Shown: positions 18,918-27,230 of the stretch, piece by piece
Layout: each line of letters opens with the position of its first letter
Position numbering within the stretch: position 1 is the stretch's first letter
Source of the DNA: Citrobacter sp.
Lineage (GTDB): Bacteria > Pseudomonadota > Gammaproteobacteria > Enterobacterales > Enterobacteriaceae
Direction of reading: 5' to 3'
Assembly (NCBI GenBank): GCA_019415335.1
Contig: DXKH01000047.1
Coordinates: 1-30,091 of the forward strand
DNA length: 30,091 nucleotides
Notes under the pieces: generated by a model
The model's database searches: none
Told to the model about the DNA's origin: nothing
Seen by the model: only the letters and a program-made list of their open reading frames with translations
Made by a program: the position numbers and the translations under genes

Positions 18918-19652
18918 TAGCCTCTCCTTGTGGTGGGGTGAACGCTGGGCAACCTCTGCAAGAAACTCACTGAAATGCGTTGCGTCACCGGTTTGCATCA
19001 TATAATTAAACAGCGTTTTCAACTGGCTGTCATTAGCGTAACCCTTAACCAACAGGGCAACTAATTGTTCCATCAAGCCCATTAAATCACGCTTGCGGAT
19101 GTGCTTTTGCATCAACTCCAGGAGCGCTATCCGTCGATGCTGCATAATTTCATCATCTGCTACGACCGTGATATCAACCAGAGGAAAAGCGGCGGTATAG
19201 AGCTGTCTTGCCGTGGCGGGATCGGCAAACTCGTCCAGCCAACACAACGAGAAGGGATAGGGCGTCACGGCACCGTGGTAAAACAACATCGGAACCACCA
19301 ATGGCAGTTTTTTATGTCCGGCATCGAGATGACGTTGCATGGCTCCCATTGCATAGCGCATCAGTCGGAATGCCATATGGGCATCGGGTGAACTTTGATG
19401 TTCAATCACCACATAGATAAAGCCCTCTCCCTCTGCCGTCTTTAACGACCAAAGCACATCGGAATAATACGCGCGGAGATTCTCTTCGATAAAGCTACCT
19501 GACTCGAGTTTCAGCGAGTCCAGATCGCAAAGTTGCCGCAATGAAGCAGGCAGATGGAATTCAAGGAAATCTCTGGCAGTGTCCGGGTGGCACATGAACG
19601 TTTTGAACACAGCATCATGCGCTGTAACCGCGGGAACCTTAGATGTTGTCAT
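18756..19652 (-). CDS. rpnB: Rpn-family recombination-promoting nuclease / putative transposase
   Basis: A member of the PD-(D/E)XK Rpn family (formerly YfcI in E. coli; also annotated PF04754 transposase_31). Rpn proteins cut DNA and promote RecA-independent recombination. From ATG 19652 the product is 298 residues and begins [20 protein letters not shown]; upstream ATGs add a tail with no family match. The nuclease core shows D65 in YYSDVLWSL and E84-H-Q in VVIEHQSS, followed by [15 protein letters not shown] and [10 protein letters not shown]. The C-terminal ~50 residues differ strongly from what I recall of K-12 RpnB, as is usual in this family. The start has only a weak GGAA, whereas an internal ATG at 18917 has a strong ribosome-binding site. 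Confidence 0.87.
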   Translation of the reverse strand: MTTSKVPAVTAHDAVFKTFMCHPDTARDFLEFHLPASLRQLCDLDSLKLESGSFIEENLRAYYSDVLWSLKTAEGEGFIYVVIEHQSSPDAHMAFRLMRYAMGAMQRHLDAGHKKLPLVVPMLFYHGAVTPYPFSLCWLDEFADPATARQLYTAAFPLVDITVVADDEIMQHRRIALLELMQKHIRKRDLMGLMEQLVALLVKGYANDSQLKTLFNYMMQTGDATHFSEFLAEVAQRSPHHKERLMTIADRLRQQGIQQGKRDEAQRIARMMLADGIDAHTIARITGLPIDQLTAIRA

Positions 19653-19798
19653 GGTCGTTCCGTCATCCCTGTGAGTCGATGGCATGACGTTACGCGCATT
19701 AATCGTCTGCGACAGCAACAGACGTTGCGCTTTGCGGTGATGAATCCAGGGTAAATGCGTTGGTCTGCAATATTTTCAGGGTATGCGGAAAGTCTCTC

Positions 19799-19839
19799 GC
19801 AAAAAAGCCGGGAGGCTGTGCTGCCTTTCCCGGCTTATC
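19799..19839 (-). terminator. intrinsic terminator of the his transport operon
   Basis: AAGCCGGGA (19805–19813) pairs with TCCCGGCTT (19828–19836), with an inner GGC/GCC pair, and on the minus strand is followed by a T-run. It lies about 25 bases past the hisP stop. Confidence 0.9.
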
Positions 19840-19860
19840 TTGACGACACGAATAACCCCG

Positions 19861-20634
19861 TTACTTCAGCGACCCTTTCAGAAATTGTTGCAGGCGGGGA
19901 CTTTGCGGATTGCCAAAGAGTTGCTCCGGATTGCCCTCTTCTTCAATTTTCCCCTGATGCAGGAAAATCACGTGGCTGGAGACATGGCGGGCAAAGCCCA
20001 TTTCGTGGGTCACCACCACCATCGTTTTCCCCTCTTCTGCCAGTTGCTGCATGATACGCAGCACCTCGCCCACCAGTTCTGGGTCCAGCGCCGAAGTCGG
20101 TTCATCAAAGAGCAACACTTCCGGCTCCATCGCCAGCGCACGCGCAATCGACACACGCTGTTGCTGACCGCCAGAAAGATGCACCGGATATTTCACCTGG
20201 GCGCGCTCATCAATACCCACTTTCGCCAGGTATTTGATTGCCCGCTCGCGGGCTTCCTGTTTGCTCAGACCGAGGACCTGAATTGGTGCTTCCATGACGT
20301 TCTCCAGTACCGTCATGTGGCTCCACAGATTAAAGTGCTGAAACACCATCGTCAGGCGGGTACGCAGTAAACGAAGCTGATTTTTATCCGCCACCTTCAG
20401 TTGACCGTCTTTGTCACGCACCAGGTTGATGTTCTGACCGTTGACCACAATCGACCCTTCGCTCGGTTTTTCGAGGAAGTTTATGCAGCGCAAAAATGTA
20501 CTTTTTCCTGAGCCAGATGAGCCAATAATACTGATCACATCTCCGGCGTTGGCCTGCAGCGAAACCCCTTTCAGCACTTCGTGTTCGCCGTAGCGTTTGT
20601 GCAAATCGATAACGTTTAATTTATTCTCAGACAT
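19861..20634 (-). CDS. hisP: histidine/lysine/arginine/ornithine ABC transporter ATP-binding protein
   Basis: HisP is the ATPase of the HisQMP2 importer and works as a homodimer on the cytoplasmic face of HisQ–HisM. The 257-residue product has all ABC motifs: Walker [10 protein letters not shown] at 38–46, Q-loop Q99, signature LSGGQ at 153–157, Walker B LLFDEP at 174–179, D-loop SALDPE and switch histidine H210. It is the last gene of the operon, 13 bases after hisM, and is followed by the operon terminator. Salmonella HisP is the classic model ABC ATPase, and this sequence looks fully functional. Confidence 0.98.
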   Translation of the reverse strand: MSENKLNVIDLHKRYGEHEVLKGVSLQANAGDVISIIGSSGSGKSTFLRCINFLEKPSEGSIVVNGQNINLVRDKDGQLKVADKNQLRLLRTRLTMVFQHFNLWSHMTVLENVMEAPIQVLGLSKQEARERAIKYLAKVGIDERAQVKYPVHLSGGQQQRVSIARALAMEPEVLLFDEPTSALDPELVGEVLRIMQQLAEEGKTMVVVTHEMGFARHVSSHVIFLHQGKIEEEGNPEQLFGNPQSPRLQQFLKGSLK

Positions 20635-20647
20635 CGTGTTACCCGAA

Positions 20648-21355
20648 TTATTTAGAGGAAACGTGCTGCAACCAGCGCCTTTCCGCTCGGCGGAAAAGGC
20701 TTATCAGGACATACGATATGATTAAGTACAACACGGCGGCAATACCAAAGGCGGTAAAGGGCTGATAGGTTGCCGAGTTGATGTCACGGGCGATTTTCAG
20801 CAGATCCGGAACCGTTGCCGTGAAGGCCAGCGCCGTGGAGTGCAGCATCAAAATGACTTCGTTGCTATACGCAGGCAACGCGATACGCAGCGCCGAAGGC
20901 AGAATAATGCACCGATACATTTTGAACGAGGAGAAGCCATACGCGCGCGCAGCTTCAATTTCACCGTGCGGAACCGAGCGGATGGCCCCGGCGAAAATCT
21001 CTGTGGTATACGCGCACGTGTTCAGCGTCAGCGCCAGAACGGTACAGTTCAGCCCACTGCGGAAGAAGGCGTTAAGAAAATCCGTGCCTTTGACTATCTC
21101 CAGCGTGTACATCCCTGAATAGAACACCAGTAGCTGAACGTACAGGGGTGTCCCGCGGAAAATATAGGTAAACAGCCAGACAGGAAACTGGATGAATTTG
21201 TTGCTGGAGACGCGGCCAATCGCCAGGATCACCGCCAGAATGCCGCCCATCACCACGGAGGAAATCAGCAGCCACAGCGTAATCGCCACGCCCGTAAAGC
21301 GGTAGCCGTCCGTCCACAGCAGGGATTTCCAGTACTCCTGAATAATCTCGATCAC
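20648..21355 (-). CDS. hisM: histidine ABC transporter permease HisM
   Basis: One of the two inner-membrane permease subunits that form the heterodimeric channel of the histidine and lysine/arginine/ornithine importer. At 235 residues it has the length I recall for Salmonella HisM, three short of E. coli. Five hydrophobic helices are visible, beginning with [20 protein letters not shown]. The EAA loop that contacts HisP is [30 protein letters not shown]. The start is GTG 21355, which overlaps the hisQ stop by four bases (GTGA), so translation is coupled to hisQ. Confidence 0.96.
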   Translation of the reverse strand: MIEIIQEYWKSLLWTDGYRFTGVAITLWLLISSVVMGGILAVILAIGRVSSNKFIQFPVWLFTYIFRGTPLYVQLLVFYSGMYTLEIVKGTDFLNAFFRSGLNCTVLALTLNTCAYTTEIFAGAIRSVPHGEIEAARAYGFSSFKMYRCIILPSALRIALPAYSNEVILMLHSTALAFTATVPDLLKIARDINSATYQPFTAFGIAAVLYLIISYVLISLFRRAERRWLQHVSSK

Positions 21356-22038
21356 AGGTCAGCCCTCTTCACACCGACGGAGTAACGGCGCTCAAGGAAC
21401 AGCAGCACACCATTGGAAACCGTAGTAAATACCAGGTAGATAAGCCCGCAGACGATGGCGAAATAGAATGGCTCCCAGGTGCTCTTACCGGCCAACTGTG
21501 TGGCTTTGACCACATCTTCCAGACCGAGCAGCGAGACCAGCGCCGTCGCTTTGAGGATCACCTGCCAGTTGTTTCCAATCCCCGGCAGCGCGTAACGCAT
21601 CATCGCCGGGAACATAATGCGACGAAAGGTTTGTGAAGAGGTGAATCCGAAGGCCGTTGCCGCTTCTATATGCCCTTTGGGTACCGCCATAAAGGCCCCG
21701 CGGAAAGTTTCCGTAAAATACGCGCCGTAGATAAAGCCGAGCGTAATAATACCGGCGACCATCGGGTCGATATCAATCTGACTGATGCCTATTGCATCGG
21801 TTAACGTGTTGAGTGCTATCTGCAAGCCATAAAAAATCAGCAGCATCAGCACCAGATCCGGCACCCCGCGAATGAGGGTGGTATACCCTTCGAAAATAAG
21901 CCCCGTCACCCGGTTCTGCGAGAGTTTAGCTCCCGCCCCGACGAGGCCGATCAGAACGGCCAGCACGACGGAACTGAGAGCCAGTTCCAGCGTGACAATT
22001 GCGCCCTGTAAAATAACACCTGAAAACCCGTACAACAT
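21352..22038 (-). CDS. hisQ: histidine ABC transporter permease HisQ
   Basis: The partner permease of HisM; 228 residues, as in E. coli and Salmonella. It starts MLYGFSGVILQGAIVTLELAL and shows about five membrane helices. The EAA motif is HIEAATAFGFTSSQTFRRIMFPAMMRYALPG. The gene follows hisJ after a 186-base spacer that contains REP elements, which in Salmonella helps set a high HisJ to permease ratio, and it overlaps hisM by four bases. Confidence 0.97.
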   Translation of the reverse strand: MLYGFSGVILQGAIVTLELALSSVVLAVLIGLVGAGAKLSQNRVTGLIFEGYTTLIRGVPDLVLMLLIFYGLQIALNTLTDAIGISQIDIDPMVAGIITLGFIYGAYFTETFRGAFMAVPKGHIEAATAFGFTSSQTFRRIMFPAMMRYALPGIGNNWQVILKATALVSLLGLEDVVKATQLAGKSTWEPFYFAIVCGLIYLVFTTVSNGVLLFLERRYSVGVKRADL

Positions 22039-22102
22039 GCTGCCTGTCCTGTCGTGAGTGGCGAGTTAGAAGCCTCTTTTGACGTAATAACACACTTCAT
22101 TG

Positions 22103-22180
22103 ATACCTGATGGCGCTACGCTTATCAGGCCTACCGGAACATCGTCGTAGGCCGGATAAAGCGAAGCCGTCATCCGGCAT
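22103..22180. repeat. paired REP elements between hisJ and hisQ
   Basis: Two REP hairpins lie side by side: CCTGAT…ATCAGG (22106–22129) and GCCGGAT…ATCCGGC (22151–22178), in the opposed arrangement of a BIME. The hisJ–hisQ gap of the Salmonella histidine transport operon is one of the places where REP sequences were first described. They lie in the transcript and probably stabilise the upstream hisJ message. Confidence 0.85.
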
Positions 22181-22224
22181 AAAGTCTGTCACACATCTTC
22201 GGGCTTTATCTGCACCTGCGGTGA

Positions 22225-23007
22225 TTAACCGCCATAAACATCAAAATCAAAGTACTTCTTCGCCAGCTTCTCGTAAGTTCCGTCAGCGCGCATATCTGCA
22301 AACGCTTTATTCAGGGCTTCACGCAGTTCGTTATCCTCTTTGCGCAGACCCATGCCGGTCCCTACACCAAACAGTTTCTCGTCTTTCACAGACGGGCCGC
22401 CGAATTTGTAATCTTTGCCAACGGGTTGTTTCAGGAAGCCTTCGCTCGCGGCAACTTCGTCCTGGAATGCGGCATCAATACGTCCGGCAGTCAGGTCGGA
22501 GTAGATATTGTCCTGGCCCTGATACGAGACGATCTCAATGCCTTTTGGCGCCCAGTGTTCGTTACCAAACGTCTCCTGGGTGGTGCCCTGCAGCACACCG
22601 ACACGCTTACCTTTCAGCGACTCAACGGTCGGCTGAATGTCAGACGAATTGGCAACCACCAGGCGCGAGTCCGCTGCATAAAGCTTGTCGGTGAAGGCGA
22701 TTTCCTGTTGACGCTTTTCAGTTATAGAAAGCGAGGACATGATCGCGTCGATTTTCTTCGCTTTTAACGACGGGATCAGCGCGTCCAACGGGTTCTCAAC
22801 GAAGGTACATTGTGTATTGATACGTTTGCACAGCTCTTTCGCCAGATCGATATCAAAACCCACCAATTCACCCTGCGCATTCTTCGACTCAAACGGGGCG
22901 TAGGTTGGATCGGTACCGATACGAACTTTTTGCGGAATGGCGGCAAATGCTGCGGTAGCACTGGAGAAAGCCAGGACCAGAGAAAGAGATAACACCAGTT
23001 TTTTCAT
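22225..23007 (-). CDS. hisJ: periplasmic histidine-binding protein HisJ
   Basis: The histidine receptor of the HisQMP2 importer. From ATG 23007 it is 260 residues, with GAGGAT four bases upstream; the open frame reaches 23097, but the extra 30 residues precede a good signal peptide. [22 protein letters not shown] is a 22-residue Sec signal cut before AIPQK. The mature protein is a two-lobed type II binding protein with [40 protein letters not shown] and [14 protein letters not shown]. It is closely similar to ArgT next door, from an ancestral duplication. A sigma-54 promoter and NtrC-like sites lie upstream. Confidence 0.97.
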   Translation of the reverse strand: MKKLVLSLSLVLAFSSATAAFAAIPQKVRIGTDPTYAPFESKNAQGELVGFDIDLAKELCKRINTQCTFVENPLDALIPSLKAKKIDAIMSSLSITEKRQQEIAFTDKLYAADSRLVVANSSDIQPTVESLKGKRVGVLQGTTQETFGNEHWAPKGIEIVSYQGQDNIYSDLTAGRIDAAFQDEVAASEGFLKQPVGKDYKFGGPSVKDEKLFGVGTGMGLRKEDNELREALNKAFADMRADGTYEKLAKKYFDFDVYGG

Positions 23008-23055
23008 AACTATCCTCAACAGACTGTCTTTTATAGGGATGTTTACAGGACCAGG

Positions 23056-23071
23056 TGCAGTTATCGTGCCA
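23056..23071 (-). promoter_or_regulatory. sigma-54 promoter of hisJ
   Basis: The minus strand reads TGGCAC-GATAA-CTGCA: an exact -24 element and a -12 GC doublet with canonical spacing. Transcription would start near 23045 and give a leader of about 40 bases. Nitrogen-controlled expression of this operon from the dhuA region is established in Salmonella. Confidence 0.8.
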
Positions 23072-23172
23072 CTAATCGGGTCGACAAGGCAAAACATTCT
23101 ACCCTGTCGCCCGGTTTATTTTGCATGAAAAGCGCTTAACTATGCACTTTTCCCTTATTTGTCCAAAATCCA

Positions 23173-23189
23173 TGCACAATTACGGTGCA
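23173..23189. promoter_or_regulatory. NtrC-binding site (enhancer) upstream of hisJ
   Basis: TGCACAATTACGGTGCA matches the NtrC dyad TGCAC(C)-N5-GGTGCA with one mismatch. It lies about 100 bases upstream of the sigma-54 -24 element, a typical enhancer distance. Additional half-sites TGCAC occur at 23143, 23202 and 23227 and may form weaker sites. Confidence 0.7.
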
Positions 23190-23254
23190 TTTGTCCCATT
23201 ATGCACTGAAATGGATAGCCCGGTCGGTGCACTCAGTTCCCTGTTTTTAAGATC

Positions 23255-24037
23255 TCAGTCGCCGTAGACGTTAAAGTCGAAGTATTTTTTCGCCATTTTG
23301 TCATAGGTTCCATCCTGACGCAGATCGGCCAGCGCTTTATCGAAAGCGGCTTTCAGTTCCGCATCGTCTTTACGTAAACCGACGCCTGTACCATCACCGA
23401 AGTATTTTTTATCCTTCACGGAAGGACCGGCAAAAGCATAATCTTTTCCCGCAGGCTGTTTGAGGAAACCTTCGCTGGCAGCAACTTCATCCTGCAATGC
23501 CGCATCAAGACGGCCTGCAGTCAGGTCGGAATAGATCAGATCCTGGTTTGCGTAGGCCACTACATCCACACCTTTGCTGCGCCAGATATCATTGGCATAA
23601 GCTTCCTGAGTCGAGCCTTGTAACACACCAACGTGCTTTCCTTTCAGGGCATCAAGCGTCGGCTGAATCGGTGAGCCTTTCGCCGCGATCAGACGCGAAT
23701 CCGCCGCGTACAGCTTGTCAGAGAAGGCGATTTCCTGCTGACGCTTATCGGTAATGGAGAGCGAAGAAATAATGGCATCAATTTTCTTCGCTTTGAGTGA
23801 TGGGATCAGCGCATCAAAATCACTGGCGACCCAGGTGCATTTGACCTGCATACGCTTACACATCTCATTGCCCAGATCGATATCAAAGCCGACGAAGTCA
23901 CCTTTGGCATCTTTCGAAGAGAACGGTGCGTAAGTTGTGTCTGTACCAATGCGCACCGTTTGCGGCAGCGCTGCATAGCTGGATGCAGTAGCAGAAAGAC
24001 CTATCAGCAATGACAGAGCGAGAATTGGCTTCTTCAT
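23255..24037 (-). CDS. argT: periplasmic lysine/arginine/ornithine-binding protein ArgT
   Basis: The LAO receptor, which delivers lysine, arginine and ornithine to the same HisQMP2 permease used by HisJ. It is 260 residues, with a 22-residue signal peptide ([22 protein letters not shown]) cut before ALPQT. The mature protein parallels HisJ throughout ([53 protein letters not shown]). ATG 24037 has GAGG upstream. No convincing terminator separates it from hisJ, so some read-through is likely, but hisJ has its own sigma-54 promoter. Confidence 0.97.
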   Translation of the reverse strand: MKKPILALSLLIGLSATASSYAALPQTVRIGTDTTYAPFSSKDAKGDFVGFDIDLGNEMCKRMQVKCTWVASDFDALIPSLKAKKIDAIISSLSITDKRQQEIAFSDKLYAADSRLIAAKGSPIQPTLDALKGKHVGVLQGSTQEAYANDIWRSKGVDVVAYANQDLIYSDLTAGRLDAALQDEVAASEGFLKQPAGKDYAFAGPSVKDKKYFGDGTGVGLRKDDAELKAAFDKALADLRQDGTYDKMAKKYFDFNVYGD

Positions 24038-24103
24038 ACATACCCCTCAAGTGGAATGACTTTATTATGTTTTACGTTGTGTTGTGTGTTTGCAGGCTTT
24101 TTC

Positions 24104-24120
24104 ATGCAGGTCTTATGCCA
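24104..24120 (-). promoter_or_regulatory. sigma-54 promoter of argT
   Basis: The minus strand reads TGGCAT-AAGAC-CTGCAT, with GG and GC at the correct 24/12 spacing. It would start transcription near 24093, about 55 bases before argT. Nitrogen regulation of argT is known in Salmonella. I did not find a clear NtrC dyad further upstream by eye. Confidence 0.65.
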
Positions 24121-24270
24121 TTTTCGCGCCGCTCGGGATATTCGACGTTAAATATGTTAATAAAACGTTGCAATATTGTCCTGATGTTGAAGATAGCAGG
24201 TCTGCCGGATGAACCGCAGCGTTTCGAATAGATTTAACGAATTAAATGTTGAGGATATGATCGCGGTTAC

Positions 24271-24321
24271 AAAATTGCCCTGAAACAGGGCAATTGATGC
24301 AAAAAGGCGCGCTGACAGCGC
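24271..24321 (-). terminator. terminator hairpins after ubiX
   Basis: Reading the minus strand, GCGCT/AGCGC (24309–24321) is followed by a T-run. Then AATTGCCCTG/CAGGGCAATT (24273–24295) forms a perfect ten-bp stem with loop TTT, followed by further Ts. Together they end the ubiX transcript before the argT promoter. Confidence 0.8.
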
Positions 24322-24325
24322 AACG

Positions 24326-24895
24326 TTATGCTCCCTGCCAGCGGGTGAAAAGGTCCTGCGGCAGGGGAATATCAAACTGATCGAGTACGCGATTAACTGT
24401 CTGATTTATCACATCATCCAGCGTCTGAGGACGATGATAAAATGCCGGAACCGGTGGCATAATCATCGCGCCAATTTCCGCCGCCTGCGTCATTAAGCGC
24501 AGGTGCCCCAGATGGAGCGGCGTCTCCCGAACGCACAACACCAGCGGACGGCGTTCTTTTAACACCACGTCTGCCGCGCGAGTCAACAGGCCATCGGTAT
24601 AGCTGTGCACAATACCGGAAAGCGTTTTGATGGAACATGGCAGAATCACCATGCCGGCGGTCGGAAATGAGCCCGATGAAATGCTGGCGGCAATATCGCG
24701 CGCATCGTGCGTCACACTGGCGAGCGCCTGAACTTCACGCAGCGATAAATCAGTCTCAAGAGAAAGCGTCTGGCGGGCAGCCTGACTCATGATCAGATGT
24801 GTTTCAACGTCCGGCACATCGCGCAAAACCTGCAGCAGCCGCACGCCGTAAATGGCGCCACTGGCGCCGCTGATCCCTACTATGAGTCGTTTCAT
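24326..24895 (-). CDS. ubiX: flavin prenyltransferase UbiX
   Basis: UbiX attaches a dimethylallyl group to reduced FMN to make prenylated FMN, the cofactor of the decarboxylase UbiD in ubiquinone synthesis. The product is 189 residues, as in E. coli. The flavin-binding start is MKRLIVGISGASGAIYG. SSGSF and PCSIKTLSGIVHSYTDGLLTRAADVVLKERRPLVLCVRETPLH, which hold the dimethylallyl phosphate-binding and catalytic residues of the family, are intact. ATG 24895 has no strong Shine–Dalgarno. It follows purF by 95 bases, with a hairpin but no T-run between, so it is probably part of the cvpA–purF–ubiX transcript. Confidence 0.96.
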   Translation of the reverse strand: MKRLIVGISGASGAIYGVRLLQVLRDVPDVETHLIMSQAARQTLSLETDLSLREVQALASVTHDARDIAASISSGSFPTAGMVILPCSIKTLSGIVHSYTDGLLTRAADVVLKERRPLVLCVRETPLHLGHLRLMTQAAEIGAMIMPPVPAFYHRPQTLDDVINQTVNRVLDQFDIPLPQDLFTRWQGA

Positions 24896-24956
24896 GAATT
24901 ATCGCCCTGTCTGACTTCTGGGCTGACTTTGCAGGATTTTATGGGGAGTTGCAAGT

Positions 24957-24979
24957 CAGGGGGCGGAGTTCGCCCCCTG
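24957..24979 (-). other. GC-rich hairpin between purF and ubiX
   Basis: CAGGGGGCG (24957–24965) and CGCCCCCTG (24971–24979) form a nine-bp stem with loop GAGTT, eleven bases past the purF stop. No T-run follows on either strand. It is therefore more likely an mRNA processing or stability element, or a partial terminator, than a strong intrinsic terminator. Confidence 0.6.
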
Positions 24980-24990
24980 GCAGGTCAGGA

Positions 24991-26508
24991 TTACCCTTCG
25001 TTGTGCATCTCGAGGTTTTCGACTTCGTTCTGCAACTGGACCGCTTTGGCATCGTCATTACGCAGGGAATCGAGGAAATCGAGATACTGCTGATCCACAT
25101 CCTTCGTAACGTATACGCCATTAAACACGGAACATTCAAACTGCTGAATATCCGGATTCTCAGCACGCACAGCGTCGATCAGATCGTCAAGATCCTGGAA
25201 GATAAGCCCGTCTGCGCCGATGATCTGGCGAATCTCATCCACTTCACGACCGTGAGCAATCAGTTCGTTTGCGGTAGGCATATCGATACCGTACACGTTC
25301 GGGAAGCGAATCTCCGGTGCCGCAGAGGCCAGATAGACCTTTTTCGCCCCAGCTTCACGCGCCATCTCAATAATCTGTTCTGAGGTGGTACCACGCACAA
25401 TGGAGTCATCCACCAGCAGGACGTTTTTATCACGGAACTCCGCGCGGTTGGCGTTCAGTTTGCGGCGTACGGACTTACGGCGCAGTTGCTGTCCCGGCAT
25501 GATAAAGGTACGGCCGACATAGCGGTTCTTCACAAATCCCTGACGGTACGGCTTGCCGAGAATACGCGCAATTTCCAGCGCGATGTCGCAGGAGGTTTCC
25601 GGAATCGGGATGACCACATCGATATCCAGATCTTCCCATTCGCGGGCAATTTTTTCGCCAAGCTTAGTCCCCATGTTCACACGGGCGCTGTAGACAGAAA
25701 TCTTGTCGATGAAGGAATCCGGACGCGCGAAGTAAACATACTCGAACAAGCACGGGTTGCTGACCGGGTTTTCGGCACACTGGCGGGTGAACAACTGCCC
25801 TTTCTCAGTGATATAAACCGCTTCGCCCGACGCAACGTCACGCAGGAATTCGAAGCCCAGGGTATCCAGCGCGACGCTTTCAGACGCTACCATATATTCA
25901 GTACGACCATCGCCGATATCGCGTTTACCCAGCACCAGCGGACGGATACCGTTCGGATCGCGGAAGGCCACCATGCCGTGGCCGATAATCATCGCCACGC
26001 AGGCATACGCGCCGCGGATCTGGCGGTTGGTCGCGGCAATCGCGGCAAAAATGTTGTCTGCTTCCAGCGGATAATGGCGGAAGTTATCCAGTTCGCTGGC
26101 GAAGATATTGAGCAGGATTTCAGAATCTGAGGTGGTATTGATGTGACGGCGCTTCTCTTCAAACAGCTTTTTACGCAGTTCGTGGGCATTGGTCAGGTTG
26201 CCATTATGGGCAAGCGTGATGCCATACGGGGAGTTGACGTAGAAAGGTTGAGCTTCAGAGGCGCTGGAGCTGCCAGCCGTTGGGTAACGCACATGACCGA
26301 TGCCCATGTTGCCCTGCATACGCTGCATATGGCGAGCTTCAAATACATCACTCACCAGACCGTTTGCTTTACGCAAACGGAAGCAGTTATTTGCATCGAT
26401 GGTGATAATGCCAGCGGCATCCTGACCACGATGCTGGAGCACTGTTAAGGCGTCATAAATCGACTGGTTAACCGGCATAACACCGGCGATACCGACAATA
26501 CCGCACAT
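24991..26508 (-). CDS. purF: amidophosphoribosyltransferase
   Basis: PurF catalyses the first committed step of purine synthesis: PRPP plus glutamine gives 5-phosphoribosylamine. The 505-residue product equals the E. coli length. The N-terminal class II glutamine amidotransferase domain begins [11 protein letters not shown]2 becomes the nucleophile after Met removal. HRGQDAAGI and HNGNLTN are the other amidotransferase motifs. The C-terminal phosphoribosyltransferase domain carries [13 protein letters not shown] at 363–375, the PRPP-binding loop. The gene follows cvpA by 34 bases and shares its PurR-controlled promoter. Confidence 0.98.
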   Translation of the reverse strand: MCGIVGIAGVMPVNQSIYDALTVLQHRGQDAAGIITIDANNCFRLRKANGLVSDVFEARHMQRMQGNMGIGHVRYPTAGSSSASEAQPFYVNSPYGITLAHNGNLTNAHELRKKLFEEKRRHINTTSDSEILLNIFASELDNFRHYPLEADNIFAAIAATNRQIRGAYACVAMIIGHGMVAFRDPNGIRPLVLGKRDIGDGRTEYMVASESVALDTLGFEFLRDVASGEAVYITEKGQLFTRQCAENPVSNPCLFEYVYFARPDSFIDKISVYSARVNMGTKLGEKIAREWEDLDIDVVIPIPETSCDIALEIARILGKPYRQGFVKNRYVGRTFIMPGQQLRRKSVRRKLNANRAEFRDKNVLLVDDSIVRGTTSEQIIEMAREAGAKKVYLASAAPEIRFPNVYGIDMPTANELIAHGREVDEIRQIIGADGLIFQDLDDLIDAVRAENPDIQQFECSVFNGVYVTKDVDQQYLDFLDSLRNDDAKAVQLQNEVENLEMHNEG

Positions 26509-26542
26509 ACGTCTTTTTCCTCGTTAAGCTACAACCCAACGC

Positions 26543-27031
26543 TTATGCTCTGGGCAAGAAACTTGACGAGCTTTGCAGATAGTCAAAGAACCATCTGATG
26601 ATGAAACTGAACTCCGGGACCAGCTGTGACTTACTCCAGTCTTCACTTTTCGACAGGCCGGTAAAGGTGTCGAGAAAGAACAGAATAGCAGCCACAATCA
26701 ATACGCCGCGCAGAGCCCCGAAACAGACCCCCAGAACCCGGTCGGTACCTGACAGACCGGTTTTCTCAACCAGTTGCCCTACCACGTAGTTCACAATGGC
26801 GCCGACGATCAGCGTCGCGATAAACAGCACCGCGATGGCAATCCCGTTTCGAACCAGTTCGTCTTCAAAGCCCGAAAACCAGACAGACAGGTAAGTGTAG
26901 TAATGGCTGGCGACAAAGAAAGCACAACCCCATGTCACCAACGATAACGCTTCACGAACAAAGCCACGGATCAGGCTAACCAGACAGGAAAAACCAATCA
27001 CCGCGATAATGGCGTAATCAATCCAGACCAT
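26543..27031 (-). CDS. cvpA: colicin V production protein CvpA
   Basis: A 162-residue inner-membrane protein first identified as needed for colicin V production and since linked to envelope stress and bile tolerance in enterobacteria; the molecular function is open. Four hydrophobic helices are visible, beginning MVWIDYAIIAVIGFSCLVSLIRGF. The conserved TDRVLGVCFGALRGVLIVAAILFFLDTF lies in the second half. It is the first gene of the PurR-regulated cvpA–purF operon, which is why a membrane protein is controlled with purine synthesis. Confidence 0.96.
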   Translation of the reverse strand: MVWIDYAIIAVIGFSCLVSLIRGFVREALSLVTWGCAFFVASHYYTYLSVWFSGFEDELVRNGIAIAVLFIATLIVGAIVNYVVGQLVEKTGLSGTDRVLGVCFGALRGVLIVAAILFFLDTFTGLSKSEDWSKSQLVPEFSFIIRWFFDYLQSSSSFLPRA

Positions 27032-27074
27032 ATGTGTCCCACGATTTTACGCCCTGTCGTCCTGTTCGGGGCGC

Positions 27075-27103
27075 ATTCTAACAGAAAAAGAAAACGTTTG
27101 CGT
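27075..27103 (-). promoter_or_regulatory. cvpA–purF promoter with PurR operator
   Basis: On the minus strand 27103–27088 reads ACGCAAACGTTTTCTT, an exact match to the PurR consensus ACGCAAACGTTTTCNT. A -10 TAGAAT lies at 27080–27075, so the operator covers the -35 region. Bound PurR with hypoxanthine or guanine would block the promoter, as established for E. coli purF. Confidence 0.92.
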
Positions 27104-27128
27104 AGGGATTTCCTTCCCGCGCGTAAAT

Positions 27129-27160
27129 AAAAATGGCGCTGAAAAAATATTCAACGCCAT
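27129..27160 (-). terminator. intrinsic terminator after dedD
   Basis: On the minus strand ATGGCGTTGA pairs with TCAGCGCCAT (arms 27151–27160 and 27133–27142, one mismatch), followed by TTTTATTT. It separates dedD from the cvpA promoter. Confidence 0.85.
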
Positions 27161-27193
27161 CTGACTTTTTGCCTCTTCGGGCATTGCCGGACG

Positions 27194-27226
27194 CGGTTTT
27201 ATCATCGTGTCCAGCTGATAAAACCG
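27194..27226 (-). other. hairpin directly behind the dedD stop
   Basis: CGGTTTTATCA (27194–27204) and TGATAAAACCG (27216–27226) pair perfectly over 11 bp around an 11-base loop, only four bases beyond the dedD stop codon. No T-run follows. It probably protects the dedD mRNA end upstream of the true terminator. Confidence 0.65.
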
Positions 27227-27230
27227 TGAC

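Noticed and set aside
18756..19652. rpnB as part of an insertion sequence, because of the 'transposase' family label
   Set aside because: There are no terminal inverted repeats, no target duplication and no second transposase frame around it, and the gene is at the same place in K-12. It is a resident Rpn-family gene.
24957..24979. Intrinsic terminator between purF and ubiX
   Set aside because: The stem is strong, but no T-run follows on either strand, so I list it only as a hairpin.
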